The notes under the pieces were generated by a model. That model searched no databases. It saw nothing but the letters and a program-made list of their open reading frames with translations, and was not told the DNA's origin. This document shows positions 9,329-19,292 of a stretch of 64,000 nt of DNA, one piece after another (the first letter of the stretch is position 1; the number at the start of each line of letters is the position of its first letter). Location of the stretch: assembly GCA_902617715.1 (NCBI GenBank), contig CACMXS010000001.1, forward strand, positions 33,361 through 97,360, given 5' to 3'. The position numbers were made by a program, and so were the translations under genes. The stretch comes from an uncultured Pelagibacteraceae bacterium. GTDB lineage: Bacteria; Pseudomonadota; Alphaproteobacteria; Pelagibacterales; Pelagibacteraceae.

Positions 9329-9913
9329 TTAGACAGCTTTATATCCAAATTCTAGACAAGAATCAGTTAAAGAATGATACAAAGACTCTCCAAAACTTCT
9401 TAGGCCTAATATTCTAACTTTTTTTGGATTATCTGAAATAATATCAATTGTTATAGTAACTCCATTATAAACTGAATTCACACAATTATCTACTTTGAGT
9501 GAATTTATATCTAATGGACACCCTTTTTTAAGAACTTCATTTACCAAACTTCCTTCTAATTCAATTATTGTTCTGGAATGTGAAATATCAGTGATTGCAA
9601 AATCTATTTCATTAAACTGATTTTTTTCTTTATCTATTAGATCTAAATTATATGAAAAAACTAACCAACAGTCTGGACCGTACCATAGTATTCTTGTTTT
9701 AGAATTAGATGTTGAATTGAGTGAAGATGGAAAACTTAACCCGTCTAATTTGATTTTTGAAGTATCAAAGCTGGAATTTTTATATTTTGCAATTTGAAAT
9801 ATTAATAGTCCATTTATTTCTGAAACTTTTAATAAATCATTGTCACTCTTTTTATCGTGATCACCAAATTTTCCAACTTTGTGAACAAAATTTAATGATG
9901 AAACTTGTATCAT
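9329..9913 (-). CDS. soxG: Sarcosine oxidase gamma subunit-like (or MgdD-like)
   Basis: Position and size after soxA; ITDISHSRTIIELEG pattern. Confidence 0.75.
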   Translation of the reverse strand: MIQVSSLNFVHKVGKFGDHDKKSDNDLLKVSEINGLLIFQIAKYKNSSFDTSKIKLDGLSFPSSLNSTSNSKTRILWYGPDCWLVFSYNLDLIDKEKNQFNEIDFAITDISHSRTIIELEGSLVNEVLKKGCPLDINSLKVDNCVNSVYNGVTITIDIISDNPKKVRILGLRSFGESLYHSLTDSCLEFGYKAV

Positions 9914-12906
9914 GATCTCACTCTCTTTCCTTCATGATCAACATAATGAGATGAAATTACTTCCACCTCTATAGCTGAATTCTTTAAAGGTGAAACTGCA
10001 AATAATTTTTTACCAATCATATTTTTTCCATCTTTAACTATAGCCAAAGAGAACGGATTATTATTTTCAACACTCCAACAAGACGAAGATACATGTCCTA
10101 ATTTTGGATTTGGTAATTTAGCATCTTTATTTACTACTAAATGTGATCCTTCTGGAATACTTGTTTTTTTATCTGTAGGAATTAAACCAACAATTTTTTG
10201 TCTATCAGAATTATTGAATGCTTCTTTTTGTAAAGATCTTTTGCCAATAAAATCTTTTTTCTTGGACACTAAACCTTCTAAAGAAACATCATAAGGAATA
10301 GTTCTTCCATCTAATTCAGGTCCAGCAACATGGCCCATTTCGATTCTTAAAGTTGATAATGCTTCAGTCCCATATGGCTGAATATTAAATTCTTTCCCGA
10401 TCTCCATCATTTTTTCCCACATGAAAAGACCATAATCTGACTCAACATTTATTTCGTAAGCTAACTCGCCAGAAAATGAGATTCTGAAAATTTTAGCTTT
10501 TATTCCAAATAAACTACCCTCTGTATATCCCATAAACGGCAAAGCTTCATTGCTCACATCTAGATCAGGAAATAACTTTGCCAGTACCCCTCTAGATTTT
10601 GGTCCAGCTAGTGCGGCTCCTGCCCACTGTTCTGTAGTTGATAAAACATTTACTTTAAGTTCTGGCCAAACAACTTGAAGATAATATTCCAAATGAGATA
10701 AGACATTAGCTGCTTGTGCGGTTGTAGTAGTCATATGGTAATGGTTTTCAGAGATTCTAGTAGTTGTCCCATCATCCATCACTATTCCATCCTCTCTTAA
10801 CATTACTCCATATCTTGCTTTACCAATGGGTAGTTTCAACCAAGCATTTGTATAAACCCTATTTAAAAATTCTGCTGCATCCGGTCCTTTTATATCTATT
10901 TTTCCAAGTGTTGTTACATCACAAATTCCAACATGATCTCTTACATTTTTAGCTTCTCTTTTTGAAGCTTCAAACAAATTTTCATTACCTTGTTTATAAT
11001 ATCTTGGTCTCTTCCAAGCACCTGCATCAACAAAAACAGCATTGTTTTTTTCATGCCATGTGTGCATTGGAGTTTTTCTAGTTGGCATATATTCCATATC
11101 AACTTCTCTTCCAACAATTGTACCAATAGTAATTGGAGTAAATGGAGGTCTAAAAGTAGTATGTCCTACTTGCGGAACAATCTTTTTTTCAACATTTGCA
11201 ACTAATTGAAGTCCATTAAGGTTGCTAGTACGACCCTGGTCAGTTGCCATACCTAATGTTGTATATCTTTTTACATGCTCAATTGATCTGTAACCTTCAC
11301 GAAGAGCAACTTCGATATCAGATACTGCAACATCATTTTGAAAATCTACAAAACGTTTGTAATTTTTGTCTTTTGGTAAAGGTGAACACCAAAATTTATC
11401 GTGTGGATTTTTTTTTGTTTCATTTGAATTTGGCGTTGAGGTAGAATTATTATTTTTTGTAATCTTTTTAGAAAGATTAAATCCTGTTTTAAATCCATCA
11501 TTCAAAGTTTCTTTTAATGTAAAAGTGCCTTTAGAAGCTCCAACAGATGTTTCATTTTGCTTTGATTTGTCGGGTACAAAGGCATCTATTTGATCATTGA
11601 ACTTAAGTTTATTTCCAGACTGTGATGCTAGATGGACAGTTGGTGTCCAAAAACCAGAGACACATATACAATCACATTCAATGGTTTCGGAATTTTCAAA
11701 ATCTGTTTTATCTTTATTTAATTTGCCAATTAGTGCTGATTTAACTTTTTTATATCCGTTTGCAGCAATTACTGCATAAGAAAATTTTATTTGAATATTA
11801 TTGCTTTTAGCTGTCTCTATTAACTCAGATGAATGTTCTTCTCTTGTATCTAAAATTATTGGATGAACTCCTTGTTTTTTAAATTCTAAAGCTGTTTCAT
11901 ATGCGCTATCATTATTTGTAAATATTAAGGGCTTTTTACCAACTAACACTCCATATACTTTGATATATTCTTTTGCAGCCGCAGATAAAAATATTCCAGG
12001 CGTATCATTATTTCCAAAAACTATTGGTCTCTCTATTGAACCTGTAGATAATAATACTTCTTTGGCTCTGATATACCATAATCTTTGTCTTGGAGTATAT
12101 TTGGGTTTATTTTCTAAATGATCTCCAGTTCTTTCAAACATAACTGTCATATTATGATCATAGTAGCCAAATACTTGTGATCTATTTTTAATTATAACAT
12201 TTGGCATCTCTTTTAACTCAGTTATTATTTTATCTGTCCAAGCTTTACCTGATAAATTATCTATAGTTACATCATCTGTTAATAACGACCCGCCAAACCT
12301 TGGTTTGTCTTCAGCAAGAATAACTCTCGCACCATTTTTTGCTGCTGCATAAGCGCTAGATAAACCAGCAGGTCCAGATCCCGCAACTAGTAAATCACAA
12401 TATTCATATTTGTGTTCGTATCTTTCCTTATCTTTCTTTATTGATGCAACACCAAGACCTGCTGCTTTTCTGATAAATGGTTCATAAATTTTATACCAAA
12501 AGCTTTTTGGCCACATGAAAGTTTTGTAATAAAAACCAGCTGGAAAAAATCTATTTAAAAAGTTGTTTATTGCTCCAACATCAAATTCTACAGATGGCCA
12601 ACAGTTCTGGCTTGAGGCTTCAATACCCTCAACTAATTCGAATTCTGTTGCGTTAACATTAGGCTCAGAATGACCATTTAATTGAATTTGTAATTTTGCG
12701 TTAGGTTCATCAACACCAGCTCCAAAAAAACCTCTAGGTCTATGATATTTAAAACTTCTACCAACTAAATGAATTCCATTCGCAAGTAAAGCTGAAGCTA
12801 ATGTGTCTCCTTCATATCCAGTATACTTTTTACCATTAAACTTAAAAGATATTGCTTTATTTCGATTTAATAAACCTTCATTGCTAAGACGATACGATTG
12901 ACTCAT
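9910..12906 (-). CDS. soxA: Sarcosine oxidase alpha subunit-like (or MgdC-like), FAD/NAD + GcvT domains
   Basis: 998 aa; VVGSGPAGLSSAYAAA-type Rossmann, 2Fe-2S-like N-terminus (GRSFKYHRPRGFFGAG), C-terminal GcvT. Confidence 0.9.
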   Translation of the reverse strand: MSQSYRLSNEGLLNRNKAISFKFNGKKYTGYEGDTLASALLANGIHLVGRSFKYHRPRGFFGAGVDEPNAKLQIQLNGHSEPNVNATEFELVEGIEASSQNCWPSVEFDVGAINNFLNRFFPAGFYYKTFMWPKSFWYKIYEPFIRKAAGLGVASIKKDKERYEHKYEYCDLLVAGSGPAGLSSAYAAAKNGARVILAEDKPRFGGSLLTDDVTIDNLSGKAWTDKIITELKEMPNVIIKNRSQVFGYYDHNMTVMFERTGDHLENKPKYTPRQRLWYIRAKEVLLSTGSIERPIVFGNNDTPGIFLSAAAKEYIKVYGVLVGKKPLIFTNNDSAYETALEFKKQGVHPIILDTREEHSSELIETAKSNNIQIKFSYAVIAANGYKKVKSALIGKLNKDKTDFENSETIECDCICVSGFWTPTVHLASQSGNKLKFNDQIDAFVPDKSKQNETSVGASKGTFTLKETLNDGFKTGFNLSKKITKNNNSTSTPNSNETKKNPHDKFWCSPLPKDKNYKRFVDFQNDVAVSDIEVALREGYRSIEHVKRYTTLGMATDQGRTSNLNGLQLVANVEKKIVPQVGHTTFRPPFTPITIGTIVGREVDMEYMPTRKTPMHTWHEKNNAVFVDAGAWKRPRYYKQGNENLFEASKREAKNVRDHVGICDVTTLGKIDIKGPDAAEFLNRVYTNAWLKLPIGKARYGVMLREDGIVMDDGTTTRISENHYHMTTTTAQAANVLSHLEYYLQVVWPELKVNVLSTTEQWAGAALAGPKSRGVLAKLFPDLDVSNEALPFMGYTEGSLFGIKAKIFRISFSGELAYEINVESDYGLFMWEKMMEIGKEFNIQPYGTEALSTLRIEMGHVAGPELDGRTIPYDVSLEGLVSKKKDFIGKRSLQKEAFNNSDRQKIVGLIPTDKKTSIPEGSHLVVNKDAKLPNPKLGHVSSSCWSVENNNPFSLAIVKDGKNMIGKKLFAVSPLKNSAIEVEVISSHYVDHEGKRVRS

Positions 12907-13172
12907 TTTATTTCTTCATTCATTTTTGCAGTTTGAAAAATTTCATGTGTAACAGTATCCCTTTGGACTTTAAACCATTGTCTGCAGCCAGCTACGTGAT
13001 GCCATAACTCCACATGTTTTCCCCTAGGACTTTTTCTTAAATAAACAAACTCATTCCATTTATCGTCAGATATTTCTTGGTTCAGCTCTGGTCTCTTTAC
13101 TGTTCCATCTCCACCATAAGCAAATTCTTTTTGTGATCTATATCCACAAAATGGACATTTAATACTAAGCAT
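12903..13172 (-). CDS. soxD: Sarcosine oxidase delta subunit-like (or MgdB-like)
   Basis: CPFCGYRSQKEFAYGGDG ... WHHVAGCRQWFKVQRDTVTHEI. Confidence 0.9.
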   Translation of the reverse strand: MLSIKCPFCGYRSQKEFAYGGDGTVKRPELNQEISDDKWNEFVYLRKSPRGKHVELWHHVAGCRQWFKVQRDTVTHEIFQTAKMNEEIK

Positions 13173-14429
13173 TTATGAAATCCAAGTTTTTGTTCCCAGG
13201 CCTTTTTCGTCTAACAAATATCCTTTTGAAAATCTATTTAAACTAAAACCCTCATTTAATTCGTGAACTCTATCTTGAGCTATTGTATGGGCAAAAGTCC
13301 ACCCAGAGGATGGAACAGATTTGAAACCTCCATAACACCAACCACAATTTAAATATAATCCATCTATATGAGTTTTATCAATTATCGGAGATCCATCCAT
13401 AGACATATCCATTATACCTCCCCAAGTTCTAAGCATCTTTAGTCTACTTAAAAAAGGAAATAGAGCGATACCACCAGTTAAAACATGCTGAATTGTAGGT
13501 AGGTTTCCTTTTTGTGCATAACTATTATATCCATCCAAGTCACCTCCCATTACCATTTCACCTTTATCTGATTGACTAATATAAAAATGTCCCGCACCAA
13601 ATGTGACTACTCCATCTAAAACAGGTTTAACTGGTTCCGAGACACAAGCTTGTAAAAGATGGGTCTCAATTGGTAATGTTATATTTAATTTTTCTGCTAA
13701 AACATTTGTGCTTCCAGCGACGCATAGGCCTATTTTTTTTGTTTTAATATCTCCTCTTGAAGTTCTCACACCTTGAATTTTTCCGCCAGAAACATCAAAC
13801 CCTGTCACTTCACAGTTTTGTATTATGTCTACTCCCATTGAGTCAGCTTGACGTGCATAACCCCATGCAACTGCATCATGTCTCGCAGTTCCTGCACTTG
13901 GCTGTGCTAAACCACCAAAAATTGGATATCTAACATCGTCTGAAAAATCTGCCATTGGAATAATCTTCTTTACCTCTTCTCTATTTAATAAAACTGCATC
14001 TATTCCGTTTAATCGCATTGAGTTACCTCTTCGGGCATAAGCATTCATTTGGGCATCAGAGTGGGCTAAATTAATAATTCCTCTTGGAGAGAACATGACA
14101 TTAAAATTTAACTCCTGGCTCATATTTCTCCATAAATTCATTCCAAACTCATTAAATCTTGCGTTATCATCGTACATAAAATTTGATCTAATGATTGTAG
14201 TATTTCTTCCAATATTTCCTCCACCAATCCATCCTTTCTCAATAATGGCAACTTTTGTGATCTTATGTTCTTTGGCCAAATAATAGGCTGTTGCCAAACC
14301 ATGACCTCCACCACCGATTATGACTACATCATATTCTTTTTTTGGAGACGGATCTTTCCAAGCTAAATCCCATTTTTCATGATTAGAAAAGGCGTTTTTT
14401 ATTAGGCTAAATATCGAATATTTTTGCAT
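13173..14429 (-). CDS. soxB: Sarcosine oxidase beta subunit-like (or MgdA-like)
   Basis: YDVVIIGGGGHGLATAYYLAKEH, GWIGGGNIGRNTTIIRSNF. Confidence 0.9.
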   Translation of the reverse strand: MQKYSIFSLIKNAFSNHEKWDLAWKDPSPKKEYDVVIIGGGGHGLATAYYLAKEHKITKVAIIEKGWIGGGNIGRNTTIIRSNFMYDDNARFNEFGMNLWRNMSQELNFNVMFSPRGIINLAHSDAQMNAYARRGNSMRLNGIDAVLLNREEVKKIIPMADFSDDVRYPIFGGLAQPSAGTARHDAVAWGYARQADSMGVDIIQNCEVTGFDVSGGKIQGVRTSRGDIKTKKIGLCVAGSTNVLAEKLNITLPIETHLLQACVSEPVKPVLDGVVTFGAGHFYISQSDKGEMVMGGDLDGYNSYAQKGNLPTIQHVLTGGIALFPFLSRLKMLRTWGGIMDMSMDGSPIIDKTHIDGLYLNCGWCYGGFKSVPSSGWTFAHTIAQDRVHELNEGFSLNRFSKGYLLDEKGLGTKTWIS

Positions 14430-14556
14430 AGATGAATTTTATAATAATGAATATAAATAGTTCATATTTTTTTTATATATAATTTTTAGATATTTCCAAA
14501 CCTCTTAAAAAGAGATACTAATCGTCCAACTTTTTAATATTTATATAAAACTTTTA

Positions 14557-16242
14557 ATGAGTGAAGTTAAATCAGATATCCAAATAGCAAGAGAAGCTAA
14601 AATGCAGCCTATAAAGGATATTCTGGCTAAAATAAATGTTCCTGACGAAAGTTCTGCTTTTAGCCCAATGGGTCGCCATATTGCAAAAATTAATTTGAAT
14701 TATTTAGATGATTTAAAAAATAAAAAAGATGGAAAATTAATTTTAGTTACTGCTATAACTCCAACTCCTGCGGGAGAAGGAAAAACTACCACATCTGTTG
14801 GGCTGAATGATGGGTTAAATAAAATTGGAAAAAAATCTATAGTATGTTTAAGAGAACCAAGTCTAGGGCCATCTTTTGGATTAAAAGGTGGTGCGGCTGG
14901 TGGAGGTTATGCTCAAGTTGTTCCAATGGAACAAATCAATTTACATTTCACTGGGGATTTTCATGCAATTACTTCTGCTCATAATTTATTATCTGCCCTT
15001 ATCGATAATCATATTTATTGGGGTAATAAACTAAATATCGATGTTAGAAGAGTTTCTTGGAGAAGAGTAATGGACATGAATGATAGATCCCTAAGATCAA
15101 TCATCGTAGATCTAGGAGGTGTAGCAAATGGATATCCACGTCAAGACAGTTTTGACATCACAGTTGCTTCAGAACTTATGGCCATCTTTTGTCTAGCAAC
15201 AGATTTAAAAGATTTGGAAAATAGGATTGCAAATATAACAATTGGATACACCAGAGATAAAAAACCTATACATGCAAAAGATTTAAATGCGCAAGGACCA
15301 ATGACAGTTTTACTTAAAGAAGCAATTAGACCAAATGTTACCCAAACTTTAGAAAACAATCCTGCTATTATTCATGGAGGACCTTTTGCTAATATTGCTC
15401 ATGGTTGTAATTCTGTAATAGCTACAAAGGCAGGACTCAAATTGGCGGATTATGTAGTCACGGAAGCTGGATTTGGTGCAGATCTTGGGGCGGAGAAATT
15501 TTTAAACATTAAATGTAGAAAATCAGGATTGAAACCTGATTGCGTAGTTATCGTTGCGACCATTAGAGCTCTTAAAATGCATGGTGGTGTATCAAAAGAT
15601 GAATTGAAAAATGAAAATGTAAAAGCATTAAAAAAAGGGTTAGTAAATCTAGAGAGACATATAAATAACACACGAAAATTTGGATTGCCTGTTACAATTG
15701 CTGTGAACCATTTTATTACAGACTCAGATAAAGAAATGAAAACATTATTAGATTTTTGTAAAACTCAAGGTGTTAAAGCTTCAAAATGTACTCATTGGTC
15801 TGATGGAAGTGAGGGAACAAAAGAACTTGCAAAAAATGTTGTGACTATCTGTGAGGATAATCAAGATACATTTAAATATTTATATGAAGACAAATTACCT
15901 TTGTTTAAAAAAATCGAGAAAATTGCTCAAGAAATTTACCATGCAAGTGAAGTTGTTGCTGACACAAAAGTGAGGCAGCAATTAAAAGATTTCGAGGAAA
16001 AAGGTTACGGAAATCTTCCAGTGTGTATTGCTAAAACTCAATACAGTTTTTCAACAGATCCCAATCTTAAAGGAGCACCAACTGGACATGTATTACCAGT
16101 AAGAGAGGTGAGATTATCATCAGGTGCAGAGTTTATTGTTGTTGTATGTGGAGAGATAATGACAATGCCAGGTCTACCAAAAATACCTGCTGCAGACTCT
16201 ATTAAATTAAATGATAAAGGTGAAATAGAGGGCTTATTTTAA
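14557..16242 (+). CDS. fhs: Formate--tetrahydrofolate ligase
   Basis: [40 protein letters not shown]. Confidence 0.97.
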   Translation: MSEVKSDIQIAREAKMQPIKDILAKINVPDESSAFSPMGRHIAKINLNYLDDLKNKKDGKLILVTAITPTPAGEGKTTTSVGLNDGLNKIGKKSIVCLREPSLGPSFGLKGGAAGGGYAQVVPMEQINLHFTGDFHAITSAHNLLSALIDNHIYWGNKLNIDVRRVSWRRVMDMNDRSLRSIIVDLGGVANGYPRQDSFDITVASELMAIFCLATDLKDLENRIANITIGYTRDKKPIHAKDLNAQGPMTVLLKEAIRPNVTQTLENNPAIIHGGPFANIAHGCNSVIATKAGLKLADYVVTEAGFGADLGAEKFLNIKCRKSGLKPDCVVIVATIRALKMHGGVSKDELKNENVKALKKGLVNLERHINNTRKFGLPVTIAVNHFITDSDKEMKTLLDFCKTQGVKASKCTHWSDGSEGTKELAKNVVTICEDNQDTFKYLYEDKLPLFKKIEKIAQEIYHASEVVADTKVRQQLKDFEEKGYGNLPVCIAKTQYSFSTDPNLKGAPTGHVLPVREVRLSSGAEFIVVVCGEIMTMPGLPKIPAADSIKLNDKGEIEGLF

Positions 16243-17021
16243 TTTAGATGATTAAGCCAATTTTTTAATTCCATCATTCTTTTTTCTCTATTCGTTACCA
16301 AAATTTCTTTTTTAATAAATAATATATGTTTTTCAACATCCTCGGTGTTTTTAAAAACTTTTCTATTTTCAATCAATTTATCTTTTCTAAACTGAATTAA
16401 GCTTATCATTTTCTCATAAGTTATCTCTGGATGATATTGCAGCCCCCAAACTTTAGTATCATTTATCTCAAAATATAAACTTTGTATTTTGTTTATCTTA
16501 TTTGAAGCTAAACAAATTCCATTTTTTGGTAATTTTACAACCTCATCAAAATTAAATGCGGGTGAATTAAATTTTCTATCTTTGTTAATATACAAAGGAT
16601 GTTTTATTCCATTTTCATTGACTTCGATTTCATTTGCTATTCCAATATGCGAGTTATTTGCTTTTTTAACCTGACCCCCAGCAGCAGTAACTGCTACTTG
16701 CAAACCCCAACAAATAGCTAAAATTTTTTTTACTTTTTTTTGACAATCTTTCATAAATTCAATTTGCTTTTTGATTTCTGGGGTATCGTCATAAATATTT
16801 AAGCTACTACCTCCCCATATTAGCCCATCATAATTTTCAAGTTTGTCAGATATTAATTGAATATTTTGATCTGATGATGGATTAACAACATCAAAATTTA
16901 GTTCATTAGTGAAATAAGCAAGACTATCTTTTAAACTTTCTGTATGAGTTTGTATCCCAACTTTTGAAAAACTTTGATTTTCCTCTCTTAAATTTCCCTC
17001 AACAATTAAGATATTCTTCAT
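16239..17021 (-). CDS. Class I glutamine amidotransferase-like (GMP-synthase-like GATase)
   Basis: [17 protein letters not shown] nucleophile elbow; [10 protein letters not shown]. Confidence 0.8.
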   Translation of the reverse strand: MKNILIVEGNLREENQSFSKVGIQTHTESLKDSLAYFTNELNFDVVNPSSDQNIQLISDKLENYDGLIWGGSSLNIYDDTPEIKKQIEFMKDCQKKVKKILAICWGLQVAVTAAGGQVKKANNSHIGIANEIEVNENGIKHPLYINKDRKFNSPAFNFDEVVKLPKNGICLASNKINKIQSLYFEINDTKVWGLQYHPEITYEKMISLIQFRKDKLIENRKVFKNTEDVEKHILFIKKEILVTNREKRMMELKNWLNHLN

Positions 17022-18178
17022 TTGAATAAATCTCCTGTAATGCTGTACTCATACATCATCTTCAGATCATCTTTATCAATTTTTCTTGGATTTCCACTTG
17101 TTGATGGATCTTCGTATGCCATTAAAGATAATTCATCTAAATTGATTTTTGAACAATCCATAACATCAGAGAGCTTATGAGGAATTCCCAGTTCTTTTCT
17201 TAAATCTAATATCCATTCTAAAAAGCTATCAAATTTTTTATCTAATCCTAAGTAATCACATATTGAAATTATTTTTTTTTCTATAGAGTTTTTGTTAAAT
17301 GTTAAAACATACGGCATAAAAATTGCATTTGATAATCCGTGATGAATATTATATTGGGCATTTACTGGATGGCTCAACGAATGAATTGCACCTAATCCTT
17401 TTTGAAAAGCTGTTGAGCCCATTGATGAAGCTGTTAATAAATTTTGTCTTGCTTCAACATTTCCTCCATCTTTGAATGCAACTACTAGTGATTTCTTAAT
17501 CAATTTCATTCCTTCTAAAGCAATACCTTCTGCCATTGGATGATAGTTTGGTGCGCAAAAAGCTTCAAGGTTATGAGCTAATGCATCCATACCTGTAGCT
17601 GCTGTTAATCTTGGAGAAAGCTCTAAGGTTAATTTTGGATCTAAAATAACAATTGAAGGTAATATTTTGGGATGAAAAATAATTTTTTTAATACCTGTTT
17701 TTTTATTTATAATAGCTGATGCTCGACCTGTTTCAGATCCTGTTCCAGCTGTTGTTGGAATTGCAATTATTGGTGAGATATTTTTTTCATCAGCTCTTTT
17801 CCAATAATCTCCTATATCTTCAAAATCCCAAATAGGCCTATTTTGCCCCGACATAAACGCAATAGCTTTTCCAACATCAATTGTACTTCCCCCTCCAATT
17901 GCAATAACTCCATCACAATTATTTTTTTTAAATTCATTTACACCATCATCAACATTTTCTCCTATTGGGTTTCCAGAAAAATTTGAAAAAATTTTTAATT
18001 CTTGAAATTTACTTTTAATTTCATTTATAATTTTTTGTATGAAAGGTAAATTAATTAAATATTTATCAGTAACAAATAAAGGTTTAGTAATTTTTAAATT
18101 TATACATGCTTCATCCAAATCGTTTGTTCTATCTTCACCAACCCAAACTGTTGTCGGATAATTCCAATTAAATTTCAT
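17018..18178 (-). CDS. Iron-containing alcohol dehydrogenase
   Basis: IAIGGGSTIDVGKAIA, AIPTTAGTGSETG, HSLSHPVNAQYNIHHGL. Confidence 0.9.
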   Translation of the reverse strand: MKFNWNYPTTVWVGEDRTNDLDEACINLKITKPLFVTDKYLINLPFIQKIINEIKSKFQELKIFSNFSGNPIGENVDDGVNEFKKNNCDGVIAIGGGSTIDVGKAIAFMSGQNRPIWDFEDIGDYWKRADEKNISPIIAIPTTAGTGSETGRASAIINKKTGIKKIIFHPKILPSIVILDPKLTLELSPRLTAATGMDALAHNLEAFCAPNYHPMAEGIALEGMKLIKKSLVVAFKDGGNVEARQNLLTASSMGSTAFQKGLGAIHSLSHPVNAQYNIHHGLSNAIFMPYVLTFNKNSIEKKIISICDYLGLDKKFDSFLEWILDLRKELGIPHKLSDVMDCSKINLDELSLMAYEDPSTSGNPRKIDKDDLKMMYEYSITGDLFK

Positions 18179-18186
18179 ATATAATC

Positions 18187-19146
18187 TTAACTGAATTTGA
18201 GTTTTTTATTATTCAATATTGCTCTAAACAAATTAATCATTAAAGGAATTTTCTTTTTATCAATTTTTTTTAATATAAATGGTGCAATTTCTCTAACAAG
18301 TTGCTCTCCCTCGACAGTCTCATTTGGCATGAATTTTTTCTTTGCAATTTTAAATGTATAACCTTTACCTAAGTAACTTCCCATTTTACTATTTCGACCA
18401 CCCGCTGCACTAACATATAAATCACCAGCTCCAGCAAGTCCTAGAGTAGTTTCTTCTTTACCTTTAAAATATTTAGTTAAAAATATCATTTCTAAAATTG
18501 ATTTCTGAAATAAGTTAGATGAGGCATTTAAGCTTTGACCAGCACCAATTATCATTGAATATATATTTTTAATTGCAGAACACACCTCAACCCCAATGAC
18601 ATCTTTAGAAAATTCTGTAAGATAATATTTTGTTGAAATTCTTTTTCCAATTTTTTTTGCAAAATTGATGCTTTTATTTGCTATGACAACACTTGTTTGA
18701 TTTTTTCTGGCTAATTCTTTTGCTAAACAAGGACCTTTTAAAACTGACACATTTTTTATTCCAGAGTTTCTTATTAAATTTTCTGAAATTGTTAAAATTT
18801 TCTTATCTTTAGATAAATATTTTAATCCTTTAGTAAGTACTAAAACTGGAGTTTTTATCTTTTTATGTCTCAATTTTTTAGCAATAAAATTAATTCCGGG
18901 TAAACTTAATGCAATTACTAAAAGGTCAAATTTTTCCTCTAAAAGATCACTTGAAAATTTCCTAAATTTTAACTTACTCGGAAGTTTAATTTTTAACGCA
19001 GAATGAAACTTTTTTTTTGAGGATAAATCTTTTATAAATCTTTTTGAGTAAGGTTCAGTAATTGTTACATCATTTTTATTTTCAAGACATGGGATCGTAA
19101 AAGCAGAACCCATTGCACCACCACCAATTACCAAAATTTTTTTCAT
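18187..19146 (-). CDS. gpsA: NAD(P)H-dependent glycerol-3-phosphate dehydrogenase-like
   Basis: VIGGGAMGSAF, LTKGL, VLKGPCLAKEL, EVCSAIKNIYSMIIG, GLAGAGDLYVSAAGGRNSKMG. Confidence 0.8.
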   Translation of the reverse strand: MKKILVIGGGAMGSAFTIPCLENKNDVTITEPYSKRFIKDLSSKKKFHSALKIKLPSKLKFRKFSSDLLEEKFDLLVIALSLPGINFIAKKLRHKKIKTPVLVLTKGLKYLSKDKKILTISENLIRNSGIKNVSVLKGPCLAKELARKNQTSVVIANKSINFAKKIGKRISTKYYLTEFSKDVIGVEVCSAIKNIYSMIIGAGQSLNASSNLFQKSILEMIFLTKYFKGKEETTLGLAGAGDLYVSAAGGRNSKMGSYLGKGYTFKIAKKKFMPNETVEGEQLVREIAPFILKKIDKKKIPLMINLFRAILNNKKLKFS

Positions 19147-19164
19147 ATGTTATTAGCTCAAAAA

Positions 19165-19188
19165 GTATGTGTTTAATACAACACATAC
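19165..19188. promoter_or_regulatory. Perfect inverted repeat in divergent gpsA/tmm promoter region
   Basis: GTATGTGTT-TAATAC-AACACATAC, 9-bp arms. Confidence 0.5.
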
Positions 19189-19292
19189 GAGAGAAAGTAA
19201 TCTCAAATAATCCCAGTTATTTTGTAATATTTTATTTTAAATTCGCAATTTTGTTAGTAAAATAATTTTACAAATTAAAATTTGGTAACTTA

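Noticed and set aside
9033-9332. 99 aa + ORF overlapping the EamA transporter in another frame
   Set aside because: Asn/Phe/Tyr-rich out-of-frame shadow of an AT-rich membrane protein gene
10764-11779. Cluster of 60-75 aa ORFs on both strands
   Set aside because: All internal to soxA; no independent coding signal
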